A stretch of 64,000 bases of DNA from Micromonospora yangpuensis (GTDB lineage: Bacteria; Actinomycetota; Actinomycetes; Mycobacteriales; Micromonosporaceae), in contig NZ_FMIA01000002.1 in NCBI RefSeq assembly GCF_900091615.1, positions 2,914,001 to 2,978,000 on the forward strand. The letters are read 5' to 3'. This document shows positions 16,780 through 25,180 of this stretch, piece by piece. Position 1 is the first letter of the stretch, and each line of letters opens with the position of its first letter. The notes beneath the pieces were generated by a model, which saw only the letters and a program-made list of their open reading frames with translations, made no database searches and was not told the DNA's origin. The position numbers were made by a program, and so were the translations under genes.

Positions 16780-17359
16780 TGCGGTGCCGGGGTCGTGCTG
16801 CTCGCCGCGGTGGCGGTCTGGATCACCACCGCGCCGCAGCCGCCGGCGGCGTCCGGTTTCGTCCCGGACCCGGCGACCATGGACACCGCGCTGCGGGGAT
16901 CGTTCGCCGAGGGTGCCGCCGCCCGCCTGGCGGCCCTGCCGGACGTCCTGATCACGCTCGGCGTTCTCCAGTGGGCGCTGGCGCTGTCGATGTTCCTGCT
17001 CGGTCTGGTCGCTGGCCGTCGCCGCGTCCTGACCCGGCCGCAGGAGCACGCCCGGTTGTGGCGTCGGCTCCTGGTCCTCGGCGTGGTCGTCGGGCTCCCC
17101 GGCGATCTTCTGCGGCTGGGGCCTCGGGCTCTTCGGTCAGCTGTCGACCTTCTCCGCCGCCCTGGTCTCGGTCGGTGCCTGGCTGGCCCTCACCGTGTTC
17201 GCCACGTTCTGGCTGTCCCGGTACCGCTGCGGGCCGTTCGAGTGGCTGCTGCGGGCCTGGTCGTACCGCAGCTGGCCGGCGCTGCGCCTCCCACCGGCCG
17301 CGGCCGGGGAGCAGGCCGACGCGCCGCGGCCCGACGCGCCGGCCCGTGTCGGTTCGTGA
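16780..17359 (+). pseudogene. DUF418-family membrane protein remnant, truncated and frameshifted
   Basis: The C-terminal half of a DUF418 membrane protein is recognisable in two frames. One frame (to about 17100) encodes hydrophobic helices followed by GRRRVLTRPQEHARLWRRLL. The next continues WGLGLFGQLSTFSAALVSVG and the DUF418 hallmark CGPFEWLLRAWSYR, ending at 17359. The shift falls near 17098-17104. The N-terminal half of the family is missing, and upstream DNA is the promoter of the binding protein. It is best read as a decayed gene; a sequencing error could explain the shift but not the missing half. Confidence 0.65.
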
Positions 17360-17389
17360 GGTGACGGGACCGCCCGTCCGGTCGTCGGC

Positions 17390-17431
17390 CGCGGGCCCGG
17401 GGACGCCCCACCGCGGGCGACCGGGCCCGCG
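17390..17431. terminator. 11-bp perfect inverted repeat
   Basis: CGCGGGCCCGG (17390-17400) pairs with CCGGGCCCGCG (17421-17431) over a 20-nt loop, between the DUF418 remnant and the SDR gene. It is a possible terminator left from the decayed gene. Confidence 0.45.
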
Positions 17432-17503
17432 CTGTTCATCGACGTCGATCGGGACGGACCGAAGTCACTGTCGCCGGCAGGTGTGGGCGCTAGCGTCCGA
17501 GCG

Positions 17504-18271
17504 ATGACGGGAAGACTTGCAGGCAAGGTAGCGATGATCACGGGGACCGGTGGCGGTCAGGGCCGGGCGGCGGCTCTGCTGTTCGCCCGGGAGGGCGCCA
17601 CAGTCGCCGGCTGTGACCTCAAGACCGAGGGAGCGCAGGAGACCGTCGAGATGGTGCGGGCCGCCGGTGGCGTCATGACGTCGACGCATCCACTCGACCT
17701 CGCCGACCGGGACGCGGTCGGCGACTGGGTGTCGGCGGTGGTGGCCGAGCACGGCGGTGTCGACATCCTCTACAACAACGCCTCCGCGCCGCGGTTCGCG
17801 GCTGTCGCGCAGATGTCGGTCGACGACTGGCGGTTCACCCTCCGCAACGAGCTGGACGTCGTCTTCCACGTGACCTCGCTGGCCTGGCCCCACCTCGTCG
17901 CCCGGGGTGGCGGTGCCGTCGTGAACGTCGCGTCGATGCAGGGCATCAGTGCGATCCGCTCCGCCCCCGGCGGTTTCGCCCACGCGGCGACCAAGCACGG
18001 GGTCATCGGCATGACCCGGGAGTTGGCCAACGAGGGTGGGCCGCACGGCATCCGGGTCAACGCCGTCAGCCCTGGCCTGATCATGTCGCCGGCCACCAGC
18101 GCCATGGCCGATGTGCCGGGGGTGCTGGACTCCTTCATCGAGCGCCAGGTCATCAAGCGTCTCGGTGAGCCGGAGGACGTCGCCCAAGCGGCCCTCTTCC
18201 TGGCCTCCGACGAGGCCGGCTTCATCACCGGGGCGAACCTGGTGGTCGACGGTGGTTACACGGTCGTCTGA
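17504..18271 (+). CDS. short-chain dehydrogenase/reductase with HxxxK in place of YxxxK
   Basis: A 255-aa classical SDR: cofactor motif TGTGGGQG (about residues 14-21), NNAS in place of NNAG, and C-terminal GANLVVDGGYTVV. Asp39 in GCDLK after strand 2 suggests NAD(H). The catalytic stretch reads GGFAHAATKHGVIGMTREL, so the usual Tyr is His while the Lys is kept. A subgroup of SDRs appears to share this change. The gene overlaps the convergent Crp-type regulator gene by 16 nt. The substrate is unknown and the proton-transfer chemistry may differ from standard SDRs. Confidence 0.85.
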   Translation: MTGRLAGKVAMITGTGGGQGRAAALLFAREGATVAGCDLKTEGAQETVEMVRAAGGVMTSTHPLDLADRDAVGDWVSAVVAEHGGVDILYNNASAPRFAAVAQMSVDDWRFTLRNELDVVFHVTSLAWPHLVARGGGAVVNVASMQGISAIRSAPGGFAHAATKHGVIGMTRELANEGGPHGIRVNAVSPGLIMSPATSAMADVPGVLDSFIERQVIKRLGEPEDVAQAALFLASDEAGFITGANLVVDGGYTVV

Positions 18272-19080
18272 CCGTCGCTCCCGTCGATCGCGGCGGCGTG
18301 CAGCCGGGCCGGGTCGGTCAGGACCAGGCGACGCCGGCGACGTTCGACGAGGCCCTCGGCGCGGAACCGAACCATCGTGCGGGACACCACCTCCCGTACG
18401 GACCCGATCGCGTCCGCGATCTCCTGGTGACTCGCGTGGACGATCAGGTCCGGGCCCTCCCGGATCGCCAGGCTGATCAAATGGCGGGCCACCCGCTCCC
18501 GGATCGGGCGGAACACGTTCGCCGCGATCAGCTCCCGGTCACGCATGGACTGGACGGCGACCTCCCGGGCCAGCGCCCCGGACAGGGCCGCGTCCTGCCG
18601 GGCGGCCGCGGCCACCACGGCCGCCGGGAGGGTCAGGATCCGGCTGGCCTGCACCGCCTCGCCGTTGACCGCCGCGTCCCACAGTGGCGAACGCGCGGTG
18701 GGGACCAGACCCATGGCCAACCGCCGTACGCCGATGAGCTGGCCGTGGCCGGCGTAGCGCAGCGTCATGGCTCGTCCGTCCCGGGAGGTGAGGTAGAAGC
18801 GGAGCAGGCCGTCGACGACGACGGCGCACAGTGGCGTCTCGGCGTGCAGCGCTCCGGGGTGGAACATCTCACGGGGCGTGAGTGAGACCTCCACGGCCCG
18901 TTCCAGCAGGCTTGCCGTCACCTGTGGGGACAGGGCGGCGAACAGCGTGGATTCCCAGGCCCTCCGGGCGGCGGGGGAGAGGCGGTCAACCGGGTGGGTC
19001 GCCCCAGGAGACGGGGAGGGCCGGCGGCCCGGCGCGGTGGATACCGTCGTCGGTGGGGCGGCGGCGATGTCCTGGGACAA
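18256..19080 (-). CDS. Crp/Fnr-family transcription regulator
   Basis: A 274-aa regulator with an N-terminal cyclic-nucleotide-binding-like beta roll (about residues 40-150) and a C-terminal winged helix whose recognition region is HASHQEIADAIGSVREVVSRTM. The open frame runs to 19278, but the likely start is a TTG at 19080: it is preceded by GGAGGAGG at good spacing, and the upstream residues look non-coding. No FNR-type cysteine cluster is visible, so an Fe-S sensor is unlikely. It is convergent with the SDR gene and divergent from the SnoaL-like gene at 19350, its likely target. Confidence 0.82.
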   Translation of the reverse strand: MSQDIAAAPPTTVSTAPGRRPSPSPGATHPVDRLSPAARRAWESTLFAALSPQVTASLLERAVEVSLTPREMFHPGALHAETPLCAVVVDGLLRFYLTSRDGRAMTLRYAGHGQLIGVRRLAMGLVPTARSPLWDAAVNGEAVQASRILTLPAAVVAAAARQDAALSGALAREVAVQSMRDRELIAANVFRPIRERVARHLISLAIREGPDLIVHASHQEIADAIGSVREVVSRTMVRFRAEGLVERRRRRLVLTDPARLHAAAIDGSDGQTTV

Positions 19081-19349
19081 GAGTCCTCCTCCGTCGGGGT
19101 GGAGCCGGGCGGCCCCGCTTGGGCGAAGCAGGACCGGTGGCGCAGCGCGGAACCCGCACCAGACCTGGCGCGGACCATGATCGACGATACGGACGTTTCT
19201 GCTGCTTGTCGCCGGTCCACCGACCCGCGACAGCGTCGCCGGAGCGTCTGCGTGGCACCGCTTCGTGACCATGGTCACTGTTCATCGTGGCGCCGTCGGC
19301 GAGGCTCGGTCCGTCCCTGATGAGCCGTTCCCTTCGAAGGAGATGCCGG

Positions 19350-19742
19350 ATGACCGTAACGACGCCTGCCCGCCGACTGGTCGAGGAGTACTACGCGCTG
19401 ATCGACGGCGGTAACCTGCCCGCTGCCTGCGAACTCATGACCGAGGACGTCAAGCTCACCTTCGCCAACGCCGAACCCGTCCACGGCAGGGCGGCCGCCG
19501 AAGCGTCCATCAAGTACGTCCTGGACCACTGCGACAGGATCACGCACCGGGTGGTGACCTTCTTCGAGACGGGTGACGCCGACGGCGCCCGCACCGCGTT
19601 CTACGAGATCCGGATCACGTACGTCCTGAAGAACGGCAAGGTGCTGGACAATCCCGGTGCGGTCGTGGCGACCGTCGACGCGCAGGGCAGGTTCACCGAG
19701 CAGCGCCTGTACGGCGACCTCAACGAGGTCTTCGTACCGTGA
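19350..19742 (+). CDS. SnoaL-like/NTF2-fold protein
   Basis: A 130-aa NTF2-fold protein: the N-terminal helix RRLVEEYYALIDGGNLPAACELM, the first strand VKLTFANAEPVHGRAAAEASIKYVL, and the late strands EQRLYGDLNEVF match the SnoaL-like ketosteroid-isomerase group. A GAAGGAGA ribosome site precedes the ATG, and the open frame upstream is not used. Divergent from the Crp-type regulator gene. Role unknown; isomerase, cyclase or ligand binding are all possible. Confidence 0.75.
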   Translation: MTVTTPARRLVEEYYALIDGGNLPAACELMTEDVKLTFANAEPVHGRAAAEASIKYVLDHCDRITHRVVTFFETGDADGARTAFYEIRITYVLKNGKVLDNPGAVVATVDAQGRFTEQRLYGDLNEVFVP

Positions 19743-19853
19743 CGTGACGTGACGCGGGCCGGGTCGTCCCGGTCCCGCTCCACCCGAGGAAAGTGTGATG
19801 GCGGTCACGCGAAAGCCGCACCCGATCCGGTCCCGCCCATCGTCTTACCGGGT

Positions 19854-20420
19854 GTGAGAACAGGCAGGGACCAGGCGGACGAGGGTGAACTCGTGCGCCG
19901 GATCGCCCGGGGTGACCGGCGGGCGTTCGACGAGTTCTACCGGCGTACCGCGCCGTGGTTGCAGGTGCGCCTGCGGCGCCGCTGCGCCGACCCCGACCTG
20001 GTCGCCGAGGTGCTGCAGGAGACCTACCTCGCGGTGTGGCGGGCGGCCGGCGGCTTCGCCGGTGCCCGGCCCGGCGGCGGGGCGGCGCAGGGCAGTGCCG
20101 TGGGCTGGCTGTGGACCATCGCCGCCCACCGCCTGGTCGACGCCTTCCGTCGTCGGGCGCGCACCGACCAGGTAACCCGGGTGCAGCTGACCCCCGGCAC
20201 GGCCCCCGCCGCCGAGGACGAGGTGATGGCCGCCCGGATCGGCCAGGACCTGGAGCGGGCCCTGCTCGTCCTGCCACCCGAGGTCCGGGCCGCCCTACGG
20301 GCGACGGTCCTCGACGGGCTCTCGACCCGCGAGGCCTCGGTGCTGCTCGGCGTACCGGAGAACACCGTGAAGTCCCGCGTCCGCCGGGCCCGGGTCGCCC
20401 TGCGGGAGGCCCTGTCGTGA
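19854..20420 (+). CDS. ECF-type sigma factor
   Basis: A 188-aa sigma-70 family protein with region 2 (ELVRRIARGDRRAFDEFYRRT, then LVAEVLQETYLAVWR) and region 4 (LLVLPPEVRAALRATVLDGLSTREASVLLGVPENTVKSRV). It directs RNA polymerase to a small regulon. I start it at the GTG at 19854; the frame stays open upstream to 19749 but with composition unlike coding. Its stop overlaps the start of the zinc-finger anti-sigma gene (GTGA). This arrangement, followed by an ABC exporter, suggests an envelope-stress or export regulon that includes its own operon. Confidence 0.88.
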   Translation: MRTGRDQADEGELVRRIARGDRRAFDEFYRRTAPWLQVRLRRRCADPDLVAEVLQETYLAVWRAAGGFAGARPGGGAAQGSAVGWLWTIAAHRLVDAFRRRARTDQVTRVQLTPGTAPAAEDEVMAARIGQDLERALLVLPPEVRAALRATVLDGLSTREASVLLGVPENTVKSRVRRARVALREALS

Positions 20421-21220
20421 CCGACCACCCCAGCCTGACCCAGCTCGACAGGTACGCCGCCGGGGCCCCCGATCTCGACGAGCCCGCCGTCTGGGCCATC
20501 GAGGTGCACCTGGAGGACTGCGCCGACTGTCGGGCCCGCCTGGCCGGCAGCACCACCGTGGACAGCCGGGCCGTGCTCGACCGGGTCGCCCTGGCCCTGG
20601 AGCGCGAGATCGCGGCGGCACCGCCGCCCGCCCGCCGTAGCCGGTCCTGGTCGGTGCTGCGCCACCGCTGGTTCGTCGGCACCCTCCTGCCGTGGCTGGC
20701 GATGACCGGCACCGTGCTCGCCTGCGCTGCCCTGCTCGGCGCGCTGCGGGTCGGGCTGCCCGCCCTGGTGCTGCTGGTCGCACCGCTGGCCCCGCTTCCC
20801 GGCGTGGCGGTCGCCTGGCACCGGCGGGCCGACCCGGCCTGGGAGCTGATCGCCACCACCCCCGCCGCCGGCCTGACCACGCTGCTGCGGCGTACGGCCG
20901 CGGTGTTGGCGTGTGTCGTTCCCCCGCTCGCCCTGGTCGGTGCCGGCACCGGGATGTCACTGGCCCTGATGCTGCTGCCCTGCCTGGCGTTCACCGCCGC
21001 CACGCTGCTGCTGGGAAGCCTCGTCGGGGTACACCGCGCCGCGATCGGCCTGATCACGGCCTGGACGCTGGTGGTGGTCACCCCCAGCGTCGCCGCCGCC
21101 CGGCTGCCGGTGCTGCTGTCGGCGGAGAGCACCCGCAGCTGGCTGCTGGCCACGACCGTCCTGACCGTCGTGGCCCTGCTCCGGCTCGACTCGACCCGGC
21201 GCCTCTCCCACCACGACTAG
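20417..21220 (+). CDS. zinc-finger (zf-HC2) membrane anti-sigma factor
   Basis: A 267-aa protein beginning with a GTG that overlaps the sigma stop. The N-terminal domain carries the anti-sigma zinc motif HLEDCADC (HxxxCxxC, about residues 34-41), which binds the sigma factor. About six membrane helices follow (from about residue 85), more than the single helix of simple anti-sigmas. It probably holds the ECF sigma at the membrane. The ABC genes follow in the same direction, 78 nt downstream. Confidence 0.82.
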   Translation: MTDHPSLTQLDRYAAGAPDLDEPAVWAIEVHLEDCADCRARLAGSTTVDSRAVLDRVALALEREIAAAPPPARRSRSWSVLRHRWFVGTLLPWLAMTGTVLACAALLGALRVGLPALVLLVAPLAPLPGVAVAWHRRADPAWELIATTPAAGLTTLLRRTAAVLACVVPPLALVGAGTGMSLALMLLPCLAFTAATLLLGSLVGVHRAAIGLITAWTLVVVTPSVAAARLPVLLSAESTRSWLLATTVLTVVALLRLDSTRRLSHHD

Positions 21221-21298
21221 ACCCCGCCTGCCAGGTACGGCCATCTGCGGCCGTGCCGCCACCGTGCCCTGCGACCACCACTGAAGGAGCTGACCACG

Positions 21299-22099
21299 AT
21301 GCGTGCCGTGCGCGCGGTCGAGACGACCGCCACCGTCCATCCCTGGGCGATCCACGCCGAGGGCCTGCAGGTCCGGGCCGGACGCCACCTGGCCGTCGAC
21401 GGCCTCGACCTGGCCCTGACCACCGGCGTGCACGGGCTGCTCGGCCCGAACGGCGCGGGGAAGACCACGCTGATGCGCGCCCTGGCGACCGTCCTGGCCC
21501 CGGCCGGCGGACGGTTGACGCTGCTCGGGCAGCCGGTCGACGGTCGCGTCGACCTGCGGCCGGTGCGCCGCGCCCTGGGCTACCTGCCGCAGCACTTCGG
21601 CTACTACCCGCGGTTCACAGTCCGCGAGTTCGTCGGATACCTGGCCTGGCTCAAGGAGATGCCGAAGGCGGACATCCCGGACGCGGTGCAGCGGGCCATC
21701 GACCGGGTCGGACTCACCATCAAGGCCGACGCCCGACTGAAGACGCTCTCCGGTGGCATGCTGCGCCGGGCCGGCATCGCGCAGGCCATCGTCAACGACC
21801 CGCGGCTGCTGCTGCTCGACGAACCGACCGTCGGCCTCGACCCGGAACAGCGACTCGACTTCCGGGAGCTGATCCGTGACCTCGGCACCGACAGCTGCGT
21901 ACTGGTCTCCACCCACCTGGTCGAGGACGTGGCGGTGGCCTGCACCGACGTCGTACTGGTCAACGAGGGCCGCCTGGTGTGGCAGGGCACGCCCGACGCG
22001 CTGGCCGCCCAGGGCGACCGGGGCCACGCCGGGGACAGCCCGGCCGAGCGGGGCTACTCCGCGCTGCTGCGCCGCCACCGCGCGGAGGTCGCCCGATGA
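21299..22099 (+). CDS. ABC transporter ATPase (exporter type)
   Basis: A 266-aa ABC ATPase with Walker A GPNGAGKT, Q-loop YLPQHFGYY, signature LSGGMLRRAGIAQAI and Walker B LLLLDEPTVGLDP. It matches the drug/antibiotic exporter group (NatA/BcrA-like). Its stop overlaps the permease start (ATGA) and it follows the ECF sigma and anti-sigma genes, so it is likely co-regulated by them. Confidence 0.9.
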   Translation: MRAVRAVETTATVHPWAIHAEGLQVRAGRHLAVDGLDLALTTGVHGLLGPNGAGKTTLMRALATVLAPAGGRLTLLGQPVDGRVDLRPVRRALGYLPQHFGYYPRFTVREFVGYLAWLKEMPKADIPDAVQRAIDRVGLTIKADARLKTLSGGMLRRAGIAQAIVNDPRLLLLDEPTVGLDPEQRLDFRELIRDLGTDSCVLVSTHLVEDVAVACTDVVLVNEGRLVWQGTPDALAAQGDRGHAGDSPAERGYSALLRRHRAEVAR

Positions 22100-23433
22100 G
22101 CGTGCTCGGCATCGAACTGCGCCGCTCCGCCGCGCCCGGCGCCGCACTGGTCACCGTGGTGGTCGGGGTCGGCGCGCTCTACCTGGCGACCGGCCGGTGG
22201 TCCGTTGGCTGGATGGCGCTGGCCATGGTCACCCGGGAGTACCTGCTCCTGATGTGGCCCCTGGCCCTGGCCGCCGGAGCCTGGCAGGGCCGCCGGGAGC
22301 ACCGCAGCGGGGTGGGGGAGCTGTTCGCCAGCACCGCCCGGCCGCCCGCCCGGCGGATGCTGCCGGTCCTCGCCGCGATGGCCCTCACCCTCACGGTCGC
22401 CTACCTGCTGGTGACGGCGGCGGGCGTCGCCTGGATCAGCGACACCGCCCGGTACCGTCCCGTACTGCCGTTCGCCGTCGTCACCGGCGTCGGTGTGCTG
22501 GCGCTGATCGGCGCGGCCTGGCTCGGCCTGGGCATCGGGCGGATGCTTCCCGCCCTGGTGACCGCACCGGCCCTGGGCGTGTCCGGGGTGCTGCTGGCCT
22601 TCGTCAGCGCCGTCGTGCCCCCCGACTGGCTGGCCGCGGCGATCTCCCCGATCCACGGCACCGGCCGGTTCCACGACTACCAGACGATCGACAACCGGGT
22701 GAGCGGTGCGCTGGCCATCTGGCTGGCCGCGCTCGCCGTCGCCGGGCTGCTGTTGTTCGTCGGCGGCGGCTGGCGGACCCGGACCGCGGCGGTGGTGCCG
22801 GTGGTGCTCGGGCTGGTGGCGGCCACCGCGGTCGTGCCCCGGGATCCCGACGTGCTCACCTGGCCGGTCGACCCGGTCGCGCGGGAACTGGTGTGCACCG
22901 ACGACACCCCGACGGTCTGCGTCAGCCGGGTGCACGCCACCGTGCTCGACCCGGTGACCCCGTTGGCCCGGGAAGGCCTGGCGGCGCTGGCGAAACTGCC
23001 GGCCGCGCCGACCGCCGTGCACGAGGACACCCGGACGATCGGGGACGAGGAGTCCTGGCCGGCCCCCCGCGAGGGCGTCGTCACGATCGAGATCCGGATC
23101 GACCGCAGTGGCCGGCTCGCCCACCCGGTCTCCGTCGTCCCCGGGGTCGTCAGAGGGCTGGGCGTGCCGTACGACGGGCAGTGCCGCAACCGCAACGTGG
23201 TGGTGGAACGGGCGGCGGCCTACTGGCTGCTGGGCCGTGCGCCGCAGTCCGACGTCGACGTGGTGCCCGGAACGATCTCCGAGGATCCCGAGGCCAACGC
23301 CGCGGCGGTCACCCTCTGGCAGGAACTGCGTGAGCTGCCCGAGGAGGAGGCCCTGGCCCGGGTCACCGCGGTCCGCGACGCCCTGACGGCCTGCCTGGAT
23401 CCCGCCGGCCTGCTCTCCAGGAGCACCAGGTGA
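22096..23433 (+). CDS. ABC exporter membrane subunit with large extracytoplasmic domain
   Basis: A 445-aa protein. The first 260 residues hold about seven membrane helices of an ABC-2-like permease; the last 170 residues are soluble and contain three cysteines (about residues 269, 275 and 358), which could form extracytoplasmic disulfides. The start overlaps the ATPase stop. It is conserved in arrangement with sigma/anti-sigma/ATPase genes. No named family is recognised for the C-terminal domain, and the substrate is unknown. Confidence 0.72.
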   Translation: MSVLGIELRRSAAPGAALVTVVVGVGALYLATGRWSVGWMALAMVTREYLLLMWPLALAAGAWQGRREHRSGVGELFASTARPPARRMLPVLAAMALTLTVAYLLVTAAGVAWISDTARYRPVLPFAVVTGVGVLALIGAAWLGLGIGRMLPALVTAPALGVSGVLLAFVSAVVPPDWLAAAISPIHGTGRFHDYQTIDNRVSGALAIWLAALAVAGLLLFVGGGWRTRTAAVVPVVLGLVAATAVVPRDPDVLTWPVDPVARELVCTDDTPTVCVSRVHATVLDPVTPLAREGLAALAKLPAAPTAVHEDTRTIGDEESWPAPREGVVTIEIRIDRSGRLAHPVSVVPGVVRGLGVPYDGQCRNRNVVVERAAAYWLLGRAPQSDVDVVPGTISEDPEANAAAVTLWQELRELPEEEALARVTAVRDALTACLDPAGLLSRSTR

Positions 23434-24020
23434 CCTGGACGTTGCTCTACCTGCGGTCGCGACGCGTGCCCCTGGCCCTGGCCGTCGCCCTCGGCGGCGC
23501 GGCGGTGGTCTGGGCGGTGTCCCTGGCCTTCGCCGAGGACCGGGACGTCACCCCGATGGTGGTCGTGCTGACCGTCCTGTTGATGGTCGCGGCCCTCGCG
23601 CCCACCCTCGCCGGCCCGGACGAGAACCTCGACCGGACCGCGTCGATGCGCTGGCCCTGGCGACGCGCGGGGCATCTGCTCGCCGGCCTGGTGGTCGTCC
23701 TGGCGGTCCTGCTCGCCACCCGGCACACCGGAGCCCGGTTCGGGCCGGCCGCCCTGGTGGTCCGCGATGCCGCCGGTCTGCTCGGCCTGACGGCGGCGTG
23801 CGCGACGGTCCTCGGTGCCGGCCGGTCGTGGTTCCTGCCGTTGGCCTGGACCATCATCGCGGCCCTGTACCCGCAGGACGGCACCTGGGCGGCGATGGCG
23901 ACGTGGCAGGGCCAACCGCCCGACAGTCGGGCCGCCACGGTGACCGCGGCGGTGCTGGCCGTCGGTGGGCTGATCGGCTACTCGGTCGCCGGCCCGGCCC
24001 GCACCGATCCGGCGGACTAG
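23430..24020 (+). CDS. polytopic membrane protein, ABC exporter partner
   Basis: A 196-aa protein with about six hydrophobic segments, starting at a GTG that overlaps the stop of the preceding permease. It is the last gene of the sigma/anti-sigma/ABC operon and likely a second membrane subunit. Its stop overlaps the convergent nitroreductase-like gene by 4 nt. I recognise no specific family. Confidence 0.65.
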   Translation: MTWTLLYLRSRRVPLALAVALGGAAVVWAVSLAFAEDRDVTPMVVVLTVLLMVAALAPTLAGPDENLDRTASMRWPWRRAGHLLAGLVVVLAVLLATRHTGARFGPAALVVRDAAGLLGLTAACATVLGAGRSWFLPLAWTIIAALYPQDGTWAAMATWQGQPPDSRAATVTAAVLAVGGLIGYSVAGPARTDPAD

Positions 24021-24424
24021 GACGCCGGCTCCAGGACGACGACCGGGATCTGGCGGTCGGTCTTGCGCTCGTAGTCGGCGAAGCCGGGATACGCGGCCTT
24101 CTGCGCGCTCCAGATGCGTTCCCGCTCGTCCCCGGCGGCGACCCGGGCGACCAGGTCGACGGTCTCCGTGCCGACCTCGGCCCGGACCTGCGGGTGGGCG
24201 AGCAGGTTGTGGTACCAGTCGGGATTGGTGGGTGCGCCGGCCTTGGAGGCGAACACGGCGTACCCACCCTCCAGCTGCTGGTACATCATCGGGTTCACCC
24301 GGAGCTGACCACTGCGGGCGCCGACGGTGTGCAACAGCAGCAGCGGGGCGCCGGCGAACTGGCCGCCCACCTTGCCACCGTTGGCACGGAACTCAGCGAT
24401 GATCTTCTCGTTCCAGTCGCTCAC
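24017..24424 (-). CDS. deazaflavin (F420)-dependent nitroreductase-family protein
   Basis: A 135-aa protein of the Ddn-like split-beta-barrel family, common in actinomycetes and using coenzyme F420 or flavins. Visible signatures are EFRANGGKVGGQFAGAPLLL, TVGARSGQLRVNPMMY, and the C-terminal AHPQVRAEVG region with YPGFADYERKTDRQIPVVVL. The start is a GTG at 24424 with GAGGAG upstream; the longer open frame upstream belongs to decayed sequence. It probably reduces a quinone or small molecule; substrate unknown. Confidence 0.85.
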   Translation of the reverse strand: MSDWNEKIIAEFRANGGKVGGQFAGAPLLLLHTVGARSGQLRVNPMMYQQLEGGYAVFASKAGAPTNPDWYHNLLAHPQVRAEVGTETVDLVARVAAGDERERIWSAQKAAYPGFADYERKTDRQIPVVVLEPAS

Positions 24425-24540
24425 GACTCTGCTCCTCGCCCCGCGTCCTCGGCTTCGTGACCCAATCCTGACAGCTCGCGGCCGGGCCGCAACACCGCGA
24501 CACGACCCGGCCCCGCCGGCCCGGTCCCTACTGGATCGGG

Positions 24541-25090
24541 TCACGCCAGGTGGTCGGTGTCGTTGAGGTGGACGATCCAGCGGTTGTGGAAGCGGTCGTC
24601 CTCGCGCAGGTGGGTGATGCTGCCGGGGGAGAAGCGGACGCCGACCAGGCCCGCCGCGTCGAGGGGCATGCCGATCCAGGCCGCGAGCAGGAACGTGGCC
24701 GTCCCGCCGTGGGTCACCACGACCTGCTGCTCCACCGTCGACCGCAGGATCCGCTCCAGCGCCGCGTAGGCCCGCACCGCCTGCTCCCACTTCGTCTCCG
24801 CCCCGGGTACGCCTCGTCGTGGCGCATCCGCTCACCGGTGGCCGGCGGTGGCACGAACCGTTCGTCCAGCCACGCCTGCGGACGCCCGCCCGCCTCGCCG
24901 TACGACTTCTCCCGCAGGTCGGCGTCGCACACCACGTCCACCCCGAGCCGCTCGCCGAGGATCTCCGCCGTCCGCCGATCTCCTTCGGTCGCAACGCCGG
25001 AGCGGTGAGCTCGCGCAGCGCGGACACCGGACCACCGTGGCCGTGCACCAGCTGCCGCACCCGCACCTGCTCGTGGAGATCCAGGCGGTG
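24541..25090 (-). pseudogene. histidine phosphatase (phosphoglycerate-mutase-like) remnant
   Basis: Three frames each carry a consecutive piece of a histidine phosphatase. The N-terminal piece has LVHGHGGPVSALREL, the middle piece (about 25010-24800) reads TAEILGERLGVDVV and EKSYGEAGGRPQAWLDERF, and the C-terminal piece (to 24541) has QQVVVTHGGTATFLLAAWIG with the second catalytic His. The N-terminal RHG motif is not found, and the stretch between the first two pieces is too short. Two frameshifts plus an internal loss make this a pseudogene. Confidence 0.7.
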
Positions 25091-25180
25091 GGCCGACGCC
25101 GGTCCTGACCGGCCGGCCGGCGCCGTGGTCCCCGCCGGCTACAGGGGACCACGGCGGATCACTGCCGGGGTGCGGGAACC

